From contig CABIZX010000003.1 of assembly GCA_902363375.1 (NCBI GenBank), forward strand, positions 188,097 through 252,096: a stretch of DNA of 64,000 nt, read 5' to 3'. Both the position numbers and the translations under genes were made by a program. Origin of the DNA: Clostridiaceae bacterium. GTDB taxonomy: Bacteria > Bacillota > Clostridia > Clostridiales > Clostridiaceae. Positions 53,566 through 62,718 of the stretch are shown piece after piece (position 1 is the stretch's first letter; each line of letters begins with the position of its first letter). The notes beneath the pieces are model-generated. The model saw only the letters and a program-made list of their open reading frames with translations, was not told the origin of the DNA and did not search any database.

Positions 53566-54858
53566 ATGAATAGTTCAAAAGAAAGTTCAAATATAAACAA
53601 AGATATAAATGAAGATATAAATAAAAATATAAGTGACAATGCAAGCCAATGCATAAATGAAAACATAAGGTCATCAGGGAAAGAGATTTCCCTAAGGCTA
53701 AAGAAAAATATAAAAATTGATTATCTATATAGATTTTTAGCTTCAATAGATATAAGCTCAGCAATTTGGGTATTATATCTAGCTCATAAGGGGATGTCTC
53801 TTGTGGAAATAGGACTTTTAGAATCCATTCATCATATAACTAGTTTAATATGCGAAATTCCTACAGGAGCTTTGGCTGATATGATGGGAAGAAAAAGGAC
53901 TATAATAATTGGAAGACTTATGTCAGCAATTGGAGCCATATTGATGCTATTTAGTAATAGCTTTTGGGGTTTTGCTATAGCCTTTGTCATATCGGCTATG
54001 TCTTATAATTTAAATTCAGGCTCTGAAGAAGCTTTAGTTTACGATTCTTTAAAGATTATAGGAGAAGAAGAGAAATATTTAAAAATAAATGGTAATTTAA
54101 ATTTTATAATTGAAGTAGCACAAGGAATAGCTGTATTAGTTGGAGGAATATTATCAGATTACTCCTTTGTATATAGCTATGTACTGTCAGTAATAATAAG
54201 CATCTCTGCACTAGGAATATCCTTTGGCTTCAAAGAGCCAGAGATTCATGAAGAAGTAAAAGAAAAAGTCACTATATTAGGACACTTTAAAAGCTGCTTT
54301 GAAGTTATGAAAAGTAATAAGAAAATCATCTTAATAATGATGTTCTTTGAATTAATATTTATGACAGGGACAACTACTCATTTTTATAGTCAACAGCACT
54401 TTAGTAACATGGGATATTCTAGAAGTTTAATAGCTATAATATATGTAGTGGCAAGCATAGGTTGTGCCATAGGAGCAAAATTTGCCTATAAAGTAGAAAG
54501 AGCTTTAAAGAAGGCTATGCTTTATGTAGTGCCAATGTTAGGGGGAATATGCCTTGTAGTTCTTAGCAGTAGTAAAGGAATAGTGTCTGTTATAGGATTT
54601 ATCTTGTTTTCTATAAGCATAAATATTCTATATCCAGTTAGCTCTAACTATATAAATAAACTTATTCCATCAGCGCAAAGGGCAACTTTAATATCTGTAC
54701 AAAGTATATGTTTTAGTGTATTTATGATTATGATATTTCCATTACTAGGGTTCATAGGTCAATTTACTTCATTAAATCTAGCCTTTATGGTACTTGCAGT
54801 TATCCTATTCTTAATAAGTATTGGTGGTATGAGATTTTTTAAGAAGAGTAAAAAATAA
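53566..54858 (+). CDS. MFS transporter with hydrophilic N-terminal extension
   Basis: A 430-residue major facilitator protein of about twelve helices. The loop between helices two and three, GALADMMGRKRTIIIGRLMSA, is the MFS signature motif. Some 40 N-terminal residues are a polar Asn/Asp/Lys-rich stretch with repeats of the NINKDINEDINKNI kind, which is not part of the MFS fold. AGGAGGAG lies 7 bases before ATG 53566, so the extension is translated. Preceded by a structured leader. Drug or metabolite export is likely; the substrate is unknown. Confidence 0.88.
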   Translation: MNSSKESSNINKDINEDINKNISDNASQCINENIRSSGKEISLRLKKNIKIDYLYRFLASIDISSAIWVLYLAHKGMSLVEIGLLESIHHITSLICEIPTGALADMMGRKRTIIIGRLMSAIGAILMLFSNSFWGFAIAFVISAMSYNLNSGSEEALVYDSLKIIGEEEKYLKINGNLNFIIEVAQGIAVLVGGILSDYSFVYSYVLSVIISISALGISFGFKEPEIHEEVKEKVTILGHFKSCFEVMKSNKKIILIMMFFELIFMTGTTTHFYSQQHFSNMGYSRSLIAIIYVVASIGCAIGAKFAYKVERALKKAMLYVVPMLGGICLVVLSSSKGIVSVIGFILFSISINILYPVSSNYINKLIPSAQRATLISVQSICFSVFMIMIFPLLGFIGQFTSLNLAFMVLAVILFLISIGGMRFFKKSKK

Positions 54859-54925
54859 CAAAAACAATTATTTGAGTTACGATTATTTAAGATAGAAGTA
54901 AATGAAATTATTAGAGTTATATATT

Positions 54926-54967
54926 AAAAAAGACTTTCGCAAAACATCTTATGCGAAAGTCTTTTTT
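54926..54967. terminator. Bidirectional terminator
   Basis: AAAAAGACTTTCGCA pairs with TGCGAAAGTCTTTTT; serves the MFS gene and the converging transglycosylase. Confidence 0.88.
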
Positions 54968-54984
54968 ATAAATTAAGCTAAAAA

Positions 54985-55560
54985 TTATTTATCATAGATC
55001 TCTAAATACTTTTTATAGTTATAGTCTACTACAGCAACATAATTTTCTGTTTCTCCATAGGGAATTGTATGCAGTGTAACTCCATCATTAGAATAGTTGC
55101 TATCTTGTAGCCACTGTTTAGTAATATTTAATCCTGCATTATAAGCTGCCACTGTAGTGTTCTGATTATTAAAGTTTTCATTAAGGATGGAGAGAAAGAA
55201 TACGCCATATCTAATGTTTGTATCTGGATCAAATAAATCCTCAAAGGTTGTAGAACTTTCTCCAAGCTGTGGCTTTAGCCAATTAAAGGTATCTTCTGTT
55301 ATCTGCATTAAACCCCTTGCAGCCGCTGAAGATACAGCCTCGTTATTAAAATTACTTTCTTGTTTTATCACTGCATATACTAAATATTTATCTACATTAA
55401 ATTCTCTGCAGTATTTATCAATAGAGTTTTCATATTCTATTTGAAAGACTTCTTGTTCATAATGACCTTTATTAGTAAAAGAATAAATAAATAACATACC
55501 CCACGCGATAATAATTAAAGTGAATAGAAGTTTTTTAAACCCAAATCTTTTTTTCTTCAA
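54985..55560 (-). CDS. Lytic transglycosylase (SLT domain)
   Basis: A 191-residue protein with an N-terminal membrane anchor (about 10-26, FTLIIIAWGMLFIYSF) and an extracellular SLT/goose-lysozyme-like domain. The catalytic Glu is in AVIKQESNFN, followed by AVSSAAARGLMQITEDTF, DPDTNIRYGVFFL and VAAYNAG. It cleaves peptidoglycan between MurNAc and GlcNAc to give anhydro ends, in cell-wall turnover or growth of envelope structures. AGGAGGAAC precedes the start on the minus strand. This is the usual short clostridial form. Confidence 0.93.
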   Translation of the reverse strand: MKKKRFGFKKLLFTLIIIAWGMLFIYSFTNKGHYEQEVFQIEYENSIDKYCREFNVDKYLVYAVIKQESNFNNEAVSSAAARGLMQITEDTFNWLKPQLGESSTTFEDLFDPDTNIRYGVFFLSILNENFNNQNTTVAAYNAGLNITKQWLQDSNYSNDGVTLHTIPYGETENYVAVVDYNYKKYLEIYDK

Positions 55561-55769
55561 AAAGGTTCCTCCTCAAGGATTTATTTACCATAGTCGATTA
55601 ACTATGGATTTTCTTATATGTTAAGCTCATTTAAATCTAACTTATTAAATATAATTATAGATTAAAATCCTTGAGTAGTTCATTACAAATTTCTTAAGTA
55701 TTTAAAATTCTTAGATAAATTAAGTAAATCTTTTGTTAACAAGAATTTTTAGAAAATGAGGTGAATAGA

Positions 55770-55853
55770 ATGACAAAAACATTATATGATCCAGAAGTCG
55801 AAAAAAGAGGGATAGAAAAGGGGATAAAAAAAATGCTATGCTTTCTAACATAG
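55770..55853 (+). CDS. 27-codon ORF running into a terminator
   Basis: GAGGTGA precedes an ATG; the product begins MTKTLYDPEVEKRGIEKGIK and stops at TAG 55851-55853, inside a terminator stem (55830-55840 with 55849-55859, T run to 55862). The sequence EKRGIEKGI recalls the C-terminal repeats of Rpn-family nucleases, so it may be a remnant. It may equally be a leader whose translation affects termination. Confidence 0.35.
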   Translation: MTKTLYDPEVEKRGIEKGIKKMLCFLT

Positions 55854-55871
55854 CATTTTTTTATATATAAT

Positions 55872-56483
55872 TTAAGTTGATGATACCTTAACTTTAACCT
55901 CATCAAAGCCACAATTTAAGAAAATATCCTTCAAGAGCTGAATGGTATCTACTGTAACCTTATCGAGAAATCCATCTTTTATTACTTTTTCTTCAGTCTT
56001 AGATTTTTCCGCTACAATTTCATTAAGCATATCATCCATGGATAGCTTATTAAATATTGAGGTTTTTTCGTCAAAGATAAAGACCTCATCTTCATTGACG
56101 TTATGGGTAAGTATAGTACAAGGTGGAATAGTTATAGTAAGTATATTTTTATCTATAGAAAAAGTAGCGGTACTTAAATCTAAGCCAGCAGTAATATAGC
56201 CATTGTATTTAACTACAAAAGATTTTTCAGTAAAGGGGATAGTAATATCCTTAAAGCTTAAGCTATTTTTTATAGATATTACATTAGAATAGTCATATCT
56301 AGAAGTAGCTAGTTCAGAGATAGATATAAGCTTTTCAGACACAAAGTCACTTTTTCGCTCCATATCATGTTTAGTAGTTAAGGAATTTATAAATAAGCAG
56401 ACAATAATTATAACAATTATAAAAATAATAAATTTTATCTTTTTAAATAAGGAAAAAAACTTTTTAAGTCTCGAGCTTTTCAT
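55872..56483 (-). CDS. DUF4230 domain protein
   Basis: A 203-residue protein with a basic N-terminus, one membrane helix (about 18-35) and an external domain starting KISELATSRYDYSNVISIKNS (here ISISELATSRYDYS), the DUF4230 pattern, with KYNGYITAGLDLS as the second hallmark. The family is common in Firmicutes and without known function. ATG 56483 is chosen because GAGGTGAT lies just before it; an upstream GTG overlaps that site. Confidence 0.82.
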   Translation of the reverse strand: MKSSRLKKFFSLFKKIKFIIFIIVIIIVCLFINSLTTKHDMERKSDFVSEKLISISELATSRYDYSNVISIKNSLSFKDITIPFTEKSFVVKYNGYITAGLDLSTATFSIDKNILTITIPPCTILTHNVNEDEVFIFDEKTSIFNKLSMDDMLNEIVAEKSKTEEKVIKDGFLDKVTVDTIQLLKDIFLNCGFDEVKVKVSST

Positions 56484-56553
56484 AATAATCACCTCGCAAA
56501 ATTATCTTTTTAATTTTTATGCTAGGTGAAGGAAGATTATGAATTAAAAAATT

Positions 56554-56886
56554 TTACTTCTTATAATTTCTAGTTTCTATTTTGTACCTAATGAATCCAA
56601 TTGAAAGGCCTATTAATAGTCCAATGACAGCTGAGAAGATGAGTATTTTAAAATCAAAGAAAGGATTAATTGATGAATTTATTATAAATTGTTTTAACCT
56701 ATTACAGAATGTTATTACATAAATCATAGGAAATATAAGAAAACAACTTATAGCTTTACTAAGTAAATAATGCTTTAGATTATTCGATATAAACATCATA
56801 AATATAATTGATAAGATAATTATACTTTGAAATGATATAGAACAATTAGGTATGAGTAGAAATAAGGATAATTCAATATTTTTCAT
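56554..56886 (-). CDS. Hypothetical membrane protein
   Basis: A 110-residue, very hydrophobic frame with three predicted helices (about 4-33, 45-62, 80-100) and a basic tail RYKIETRNYKK. No ribosome site is evident before ATG 56886 and no family is recognised. The length of uninterrupted hydrophobic pattern with a positive-inside tail supports a real membrane protein, but it could be a chance frame in AT-rich DNA. Confidence 0.5.
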   Translation of the reverse strand: MKNIELSLFLLIPNCSISFQSIIILSIIFMMFISNNLKHYLLSKAISCFLIFPMIYVITFCNRLKQFIINSSINPFFDFKILIFSAVIGLLIGLSIGFIRYKIETRNYKK

Positions 56887-56956
56887 ATAAACATAAAAGT
56901 TTACATTTTAATATATTTTATAGTCTATAAATGTTGATTTTGTAAACTAAGTTTAG

Positions 56957-56982
56957 TATCATATGTGTTACATATGTATAAT
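56957..56982 (+). promoter_or_regulatory. Promoter with palindromic operator of the HTH-TPR regulator
   Basis: CATATGT-GTT-ACATATG (56960-56976) is a perfect 7-3-7 palindrome directly followed by TATAAT (56977-56982). A bound regulator would cover the -35/-10 spacer, so repression or autoregulation by the adjacent HTH protein is plausible. Confidence 0.55.
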
Positions 56983-57046
56983 TTTATATAATATTGTAGA
57001 AAATGTACTATATACTATAAAAAGTATTACAATAAAGGAGAAGAGA

Positions 57047-58315
57047 ATGATAGACAATAATAAAATCGCTAATAGAGTTAAGTACTATAGAAAAATATTA
57101 AATGTAAGTCAAAGAGAATTAGTCACCAATCATTTATCTTTACAACAAATTAAATTTATAGAGACTAAAAGAAGAAAAATAACATTTAGGACAGCTGAAA
57201 GAATATGTAGTCAATTAAATTTAATTGCTAAATATAAGAATATTAATTTAAAGCTATCACCAAAGGAATTAGTAATGAGTGATGAAGATTATGCAAGATA
57301 TTTATGCAAAGAAGAATTAGAAAATAAAGAAAATATAGATGAAAAAAGTTTCCTCAATATATGTCTACAATATAATCTAAAGGATATTTTACAAGATTAC
57401 TATGTACTGCAAGGTGAAATATTTGGATGTAAAAATGAATTTAAAAAAGCTCTTAGTTTTTATAATAAAGCTAAGGATGTAGAATATATTGAAGAATATT
57501 CTTATATAAGTATTTTAAACAAAATAGGAATTTGCCATATAAATTTATGCAACTGGGCATTAGGATTGAAAGCCTATGCAGAAGCAGAAATATTAATCAA
57601 ATTTATTTATACCAAAAATAAGTATGAAATTAAAGGTATCCAAGATATTGAGTCAAGAGTATATTATGGAATAGCATTAATTAATAATGAAATTGATAAT
57701 CATGAAGTTTCATTAGAATATTTGGATAAAATAAATAGATTGGAGTATATTGATTCAAAACTTATTATTAACAGTAGAATATTAGAATCAAATGTAAATT
57801 ATAAAATTGGAAATGTAGAAAAAGCTATAAGAGGTTATATAAAATTACATGATGAATTCCCTAATAATTTAAGTATAATAGTTAATCTAATTACACTCTA
57901 TGAGATTGATGGGAATGAAGAATTATCTAACTTTTATTTAGATAAAATAAATGATGATATGTTTAAAAAAGAAGAACCTAGTTTATATATAGAATACCTA
58001 ATAAAGAAAAAAAATTATTTTATTAAGTTTGATATTACAAAAGCCATTAAGTATTATAATTCAGCTATTAAATTGAGTATTAAAGATAATAATATTTTAT
58101 GTTTAACGAAGATATATGAAAATATAATAGAAGACTATAATAATTGCCTAATATCTTCAAATTATTTAAATCAATATTTAATAATTTTAAATCGCAATAA
58201 GCATATCTATGATAATCATAAAGAATTTCTTAATGATATTTTAGTTAGAGTAGTAATTAATGAAAATATAAATAAAAATTTACTAGATACTATAAGAAAA
58301 ATTAATAGGGAATAA
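57047..58315 (+). CDS. HTH-XRE/TPR regulator of RRNPP architecture
   Basis: A 422-residue protein: an N-terminal Xre-type helix-turn-helix (IANRVKYYRKILNVSQRELV ... LSLQQIKFIETKRRKITFRTAERICSQL, residues about 5-60) and a long alpha-helical part with tetratricopeptide pattern (GEIFGCKNEFKKALSFYNKAKD; ALGLKAYAEAEILIKF; VSLEYLDKIN). This is the layout of Rgg/PlcR/NprR-type regulators that bind short imported peptides. ATG 57047 follows AAAGGAGAAG; longer upstream frame lacks a site. It heads a peptide-maturation locus and is directly followed by a 16-codon ORF, a possible cognate signal. Confidence 0.85.
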   Translation: MIDNNKIANRVKYYRKILNVSQRELVTNHLSLQQIKFIETKRRKITFRTAERICSQLNLIAKYKNINLKLSPKELVMSDEDYARYLCKEELENKENIDEKSFLNICLQYNLKDILQDYYVLQGEIFGCKNEFKKALSFYNKAKDVEYIEEYSYISILNKIGICHINLCNWALGLKAYAEAEILIKFIYTKNKYEIKGIQDIESRVYYGIALINNEIDNHEVSLEYLDKINRLEYIDSKLIINSRILESNVNYKIGNVEKAIRGYIKLHDEFPNNLSIIVNLITLYEIDGNEELSNFYLDKINDDMFKKEEPSLYIEYLIKKKNYFIKFDITKAIKYYNSAIKLSIKDNNILCLTKIYENIIEDYNNCLISSNYLNQYLIILNRNKHIYDNHKEFLNDILVRVVINENINKNLLDTIRKINRE

Positions 58316-58317
58316 CC

Positions 58318-58368
58318 ATGAAAAAATTATTATTAGTTAACTTAAGAATATCGAATTTTGATAGCTAA
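58318..58368 (+). CDS. 16-codon ORF, candidate signalling peptide
   Basis: MKKLLLVNLRISNFDS, starting 2 bases after the stop of the HTH-TPR regulator, with AGGG 8 bases before its ATG. A Lys-Lys-Leu3 start and polar C-terminal half resemble very short peptide-pheromone precursors of RRNPP systems (such as SHP or ComS, 15-25 residues). It is too short for statistical support; position and composition are the argument. Confidence 0.35.
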   Translation: MKKLLLVNLRISNFDS

Positions 58369-58474
58369 AAAGAATTAAGTGTAGATATTAATAAATATTT
58401 AAAACTAATAATGATGTATTATATAATCCTATAAGTTAATTATGTAATCGTTGTAACTTACTGAAGGAGAGAAT

Positions 58475-60214
58475 ATGAAAACTTTATCGAAAGAAGATAA
58501 GAAGGTAATTAAATGGGCATTTAATTATGTAAGACCATATACATGAAAAATATTTTTTATGGTTATTTCTATGACTATAGTTACGTTACTAGTTTCAATA
58601 GAGCCTAAAGTGAAAGCTAAAATTATAAACTTATTATTTCAAGCAAAGTATAACTTAGCTATAAATATAGTTTTAATATTAGTATTTATATATTTAGGAC
58701 AAGTAGTCATGGAAGCAGTCAAATATAGGATATTAACTAAGGTAGATTGCAATGTATGTAAAGATATAAGAAGTGATTTATTTTCCAGAATCCTTAATTT
58801 CCCTATTAAGGTATTTGACAATACAGAAATAGGAGAATTACTATCACGTATGAATAATGATATCGAAGATATATCAAATGTATTTGCTAATTATGCTATA
58901 TCTTTATTAGACTCATTATTTGTAGTAATTTTTATTGGTGTTTCTATGATTAATTTGAATGTTTATCTATTCTTAATAATTCTTGCAACATTTCCTATAA
59001 CCTTAGGTATTTTTAAATGGAGTGGTAAGAAAATTAAGAAAGAAATTTCACTTTATAAACAATTTAATGACCAATCTTATGGACTTGAAACACAGTGCTT
59101 TTCAGGGATAAGAGAAATTGTATCTTTAGGAATTAGAGATAAGATGGAGAATAAATTAGGAATAATTTTAGATAAAGTAACTAACCAAGCAATAAGGTCT
59201 CAATATATAAGTATAAAAGGCAATATGCTCGTACAAGCTGTAAATTATATAGATATGGTGATATTCATTTTGATTGCAATATTTTTAATTAGTTTAGGAA
59301 AAATAGGCATTGAAGAATTCATAACATTCTTATCATATTCAATTTTATTTTCAAACTCTCTTTCGAGCTTAACTAAGATTAATGCTGTTATTCAGAAACT
59401 TATTGTGTCATTAAGAAGAATATATGACTTAAGTAATAATCTAAATTTTAGTATAAGTTCCTTTGGAAATAAAGACATTCCAAAAGGAGAAAAAGAAGTT
59501 ATGTTGAAAAATGTGTCATTTGGATATAATAATGAAAATGTTATCAATAATATAAATATATCCTTTAATGGATATGGAAAATATGTGATAGTAGGTGAAA
59601 GTGGAAGTGGTAAAAGCACTATATTTAATTTACTATTAAGATTTTATGATAGTTATGATGGTGAAATATTGATTAACAAAATTAATGTTAGAGAAATTAG
59701 TGAGATGTCGTTACGTAATAATGTTTCAGTAGTAAGACAAGAACCGTATTTGTTTAATTCATCAATTAAGGACAATCTATTATTAGGAAATTCTAGTAGT
59801 GATATGAATGAGATAGAACGTGTATGCTCTATTTGTAATATACATAAATTCATAATGAGCCTTCCTAATAAGTATGATACTATAGTCTGTGAAGGTGGAG
59901 TGGGTCTATCTGTAGGTCAGAAACAAAGGATTGCTATAGCAAGAGCACTATTAAGGAAGACACCAATATTACTTTTGGATGAGATAACATCAGCATTAGA
60001 TAATGATACAGAGGAATCTATAAATGAGTTAATTAATTATATATCAAAAGATCATGTAGTTATAATAATTACACATAGGTTAAAGGGGCTATCTAATGCA
60101 AAAAGTATTTTCATTATAAATCATGGACAAATAGTTGAATCGGGATCACATAAGGAACTGATGAATCATAATTCTATATACAGAAATTTATTTTTAAAGG
60201 GAAGATCAAACTAG
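58475..60214 (+). CDS. ABC exporter (fused permease/ATPase) with in-frame TGA near its start
   Basis: An MsbA-type half transporter: six-helix permease, then an ATPase with Walker A VGESGSGKST, signature LSVGQKQRIA, Walker B ILLLDEITSA and H-loop ITHRL. No peptidase domain. The natural start is ATG 58475 behind GAAGGAGAG; 23 codons later (…RPYT) a TGA at 58544-58546 interrupts the frame, where relatives often have Trp (TGG), and the frame then continues unbroken. Without the stop the protein has 579 residues. The next ATG, 58559, would yield 551 residues but lacks a ribosome site and cuts into the first helix. It should export the matured peptide if it is expressed. Confidence 0.85.
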
Positions 60215-60233
60215 AAAAAGGGGAGTATTGATT

Positions 60234-62369
60234 ATGGAAAATAATGTGGCAATGGGAAAATTACCTATAGTATGGGGAGATAGAAGAATAAAGGATATTA
60301 CATTTTCAGTAACAGAAGAATGTAATCTTAGATGTAAATATTGCTATATGACAGGAAAAAACAGTGTAAAAAAGATGTCCTTTGAAACTGCCAAAAAAGC
60401 CATTGATTATATATTAGAAGATAGAGAAACATTTAATGAACTTGGAGTAATTTGGAACTTTATAGGCGGTGAGCCTTTCTTAGAAATGGATTTGATTGAT
60501 AAAATAACAGATTATATAAAGATAAGAACTTATGAATTAAATCACCCTTGGTTTGATAAATACAGATTGAATTTTTCAAGTAATGGTATATTATATGACC
60601 ACCCTAAGGTTCAAGCCTACATAAAGAAAAATTATGCACATGTATCTATTGGTTTAAGCGTAGATGGAAACAAAGAGAAACATGATTTGCAAAGGGTAAA
60701 GCTAGATGGAACAGGATCATATGATGATGTAGTTAAAAATGTACCCTTATGGTTAGAACAATTTCCAGAAGCAGCTACAAAGGCAACTTTCGCCCATGGA
60801 GATATAAAATATTTAAAGGATAGCATAATAAATCTATGGGATTTAGGGATATCTCAAGTTGCTGCTAATGTAGTATTTGAAGACGTTTGGGATGAAGAAG
60901 ACCCAATTATATTTGAAGAGCAACTTAAAGCTTTAGGAGATTATATCTTGGAAAATGAGCTTTGGAATAAGCATACTGTTTCCTTCTTTGATCCCAATAA
61001 AGGATTTCCTCTTTTAGAAAATGAACTTAAAAGCAATAGTTGTGGGGCAGGTAGAATGCTTGCAATAGATTGTGATGGAAATTTCTATCCATGCGTAAGA
61101 TTTCTAGATTTCTCAATGACTAATCGAAAGGGAAGAAAAGTTGGAGATATTAACAAGGGGATGGATTTAGATAAGGTAAGACCGTTTTTGGAATTGAATA
61201 CATTAAAGGAAAGTGAAGATAAATGTTTAGAATGTGAGGTAGCTACAGGCTGTACAGGCTGTACAGGCTTTAATTATGATTGCTATGGAACTATATACAA
61301 AAAGGCTACATATATATGTGAAATGCATAAAGCCAATGTTAGAGCAACTGAATATTATTGGAATAAATTTGAGGAAGTTACAGGTATGAAATCACCAAGA
61401 AGAGAAATTGAAGAGGAAAGAAAGAAAATAAATGTACAGGAAAGATATATGCTATTTATAACATCTGATAAAGCAACATCTCATTGTTTATATGAAAATA
61501 ATGGCGGAGATAATGTGATGAGTGAAGAAGTTTTTAATAAGGGATTGAGTTTTTGCAAAGATAATAATTTTATTCCAGTAATACTTGAAGATAATAACAA
61601 TAAGCTTAAATATGACGGAGAAAGTTCATTAACTATTATGCAAGGTATAAGCGATAGAGAGGATTTAAATGGAATATCTGTACTAAATATATCAGAAGAA
61701 CACATAGTAGAAGATTGTAATGATGCTTGCATTGTTAATGTATATAAAGAAAATATACATGAAACATCAAATTTTATAGGAAAAATTAAAGAAAACTATT
61801 CAAGAATCAATTTAATTATAAAAGATATTCAACATTGGAATGAAAAGGATGTAGAGAATTATTCTAATGAATTAGATAAACTAATAAAAATTATAGTAGA
61901 AATCTATAAGAATAATGAAGTGATAGATATAAATGTATTGACAGATATATTTGAACTACAAGAACATAATAGATGTAGCTCAGGTGTATATACCTATGCA
62001 TTAGCTCCTAACGGTAAAATTTACATGTGTCCAGCAGTGTATTTTAGCGATGACAGGAAGCATATAGGAAGCATAGAAGATGGAATTTTAGAAGATTTTA
62101 AAGAAAAGTTTAAATCTAAAAATTTAGTTATATGTGGAAAGTGCGATAGTTATCATTGTAAAAACTGTAAGTTTGTCAATGAAATGATGACTGAGGAAAT
62201 TAATATGTCACCTAGGATACAATGTTTAATATCAAATTTGGAAAAAGAGAAATCTTATATACTTCAACAGATTTTAATTGATAACAATATAATTGATGTC
62301 AAACATATTATCAATTATATACATCATAATATGTACAAAGATCCTATAGAATATTTTAAGGTGATATAA
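60234..62369 (+). CDS. Radical SAM/SPASM peptide maturase fused to CXXX-repeat maturase domain
   Basis: A 711-residue protein. Residues 1-395 are a radical SAM enzyme: SAM-cluster Cys30, Cys34, Cys37 in CNLRCKYC, FIGGEPF, then a SPASM domain (NSCGAGRMLAIDCDGNFYPC, CLECEVATGCTGCTGFNYDC, YICEMHKAN) as in the CXXX-repeat-target radical SAM family. Residues about 400-711 begin ERYMLFITSDKATSHCLYEN and end with a Cys-rich block (CPAVYF, CGKCDSYHCKNCKFVN, RIQCLISNLE) like the separate CXXX repeat peptide maturase. Both activities are thus in one chain. It should install thioether-type or other radical modifications on the peptide encoded at 62719. ATG 60234 follows AAGGGGAG. Confidence 0.88.
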   Translation: MENNVAMGKLPIVWGDRRIKDITFSVTEECNLRCKYCYMTGKNSVKKMSFETAKKAIDYILEDRETFNELGVIWNFIGGEPFLEMDLIDKITDYIKIRTYELNHPWFDKYRLNFSSNGILYDHPKVQAYIKKNYAHVSIGLSVDGNKEKHDLQRVKLDGTGSYDDVVKNVPLWLEQFPEAATKATFAHGDIKYLKDSIINLWDLGISQVAANVVFEDVWDEEDPIIFEEQLKALGDYILENELWNKHTVSFFDPNKGFPLLENELKSNSCGAGRMLAIDCDGNFYPCVRFLDFSMTNRKGRKVGDINKGMDLDKVRPFLELNTLKESEDKCLECEVATGCTGCTGFNYDCYGTIYKKATYICEMHKANVRATEYYWNKFEEVTGMKSPRREIEEERKKINVQERYMLFITSDKATSHCLYENNGGDNVMSEEVFNKGLSFCKDNNFIPVILEDNNNKLKYDGESSLTIMQGISDREDLNGISVLNISEEHIVEDCNDACIVNVYKENIHETSNFIGKIKENYSRINLIIKDIQHWNEKDVENYSNELDKLIKIIVEIYKNNEVIDINVLTDIFELQEHNRCSSGVYTYALAPNGKIYMCPAVYFSDDRKHIGSIEDGILEDFKEKFKSKNLVICGKCDSYHCKNCKFVNEMMTEEINMSPRIQCLISNLEKEKSYILQQILIDNNIIDVKHIINYIHHNMYKDPIEYFKVI

Positions 62370-62380
62370 GAGGTGTTTAA

Positions 62381-62665
62381 ATGGAAGAACAGAATAATGT
62401 AATTGCAATTCTTGATAAAGAAGATGTAAGGGAGTTTGAAAAGTATACAGAAAGGAAAAATTCACTTGAAGAACTAAAGCTTATTTTAAATAGTAATACT
62501 AGAGAAGATTTGATGGATAAGGTTGAAAAGGATATAGGAATAATAAATAATCTAATATCACAATGGTGGAATAAAATTGAATATGAATATGAAATAACAG
62601 TTAAAAATAGTGAAGATGTATATATTAACAATTACACAGGAGAGATTATTTTAAAATCAATATAA
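62381..62665 (+). CDS. CXXX repeat peptide modification system protein
   Basis: A 94-residue helical, acidic protein. The segment YTERKNSLEELKLILNSN, then VEKDIGIINNLISQWWNKIEYEYE, matches the short accessory proteins of CXXX-repeat peptide systems as I recall them (ERKNxLxEL ... DxxxxxxxxxxWWxxMxxKY). Function is unsettled; it may chaperone or present the precursor to the maturase. AAGAGGTG precedes ATG, 11 bases after the maturase stop, so it is co-translated. The precursor gene follows. Confidence 0.75.
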   Translation: MEEQNNVIAILDKEDVREFEKYTERKNSLEELKLILNSNTREDLMDKVEKDIGIINNLISQWWNKIEYEYEITVKNSEDVYINNYTGEIILKSI

Positions 62666-62718
62666 GGTGAATAACATATTTATGTTATTATATATATTAA
62701 ATTTAAGGGGGGAAAATC

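Noticed and set aside
58544..58546. TGA read as selenocysteine
   Set aside because: No known selenoprotein family fits an ABC exporter N-terminus and no SECIS-like stem is evident after it; nonsense mutation of Trp, restart or sequence error are simpler.
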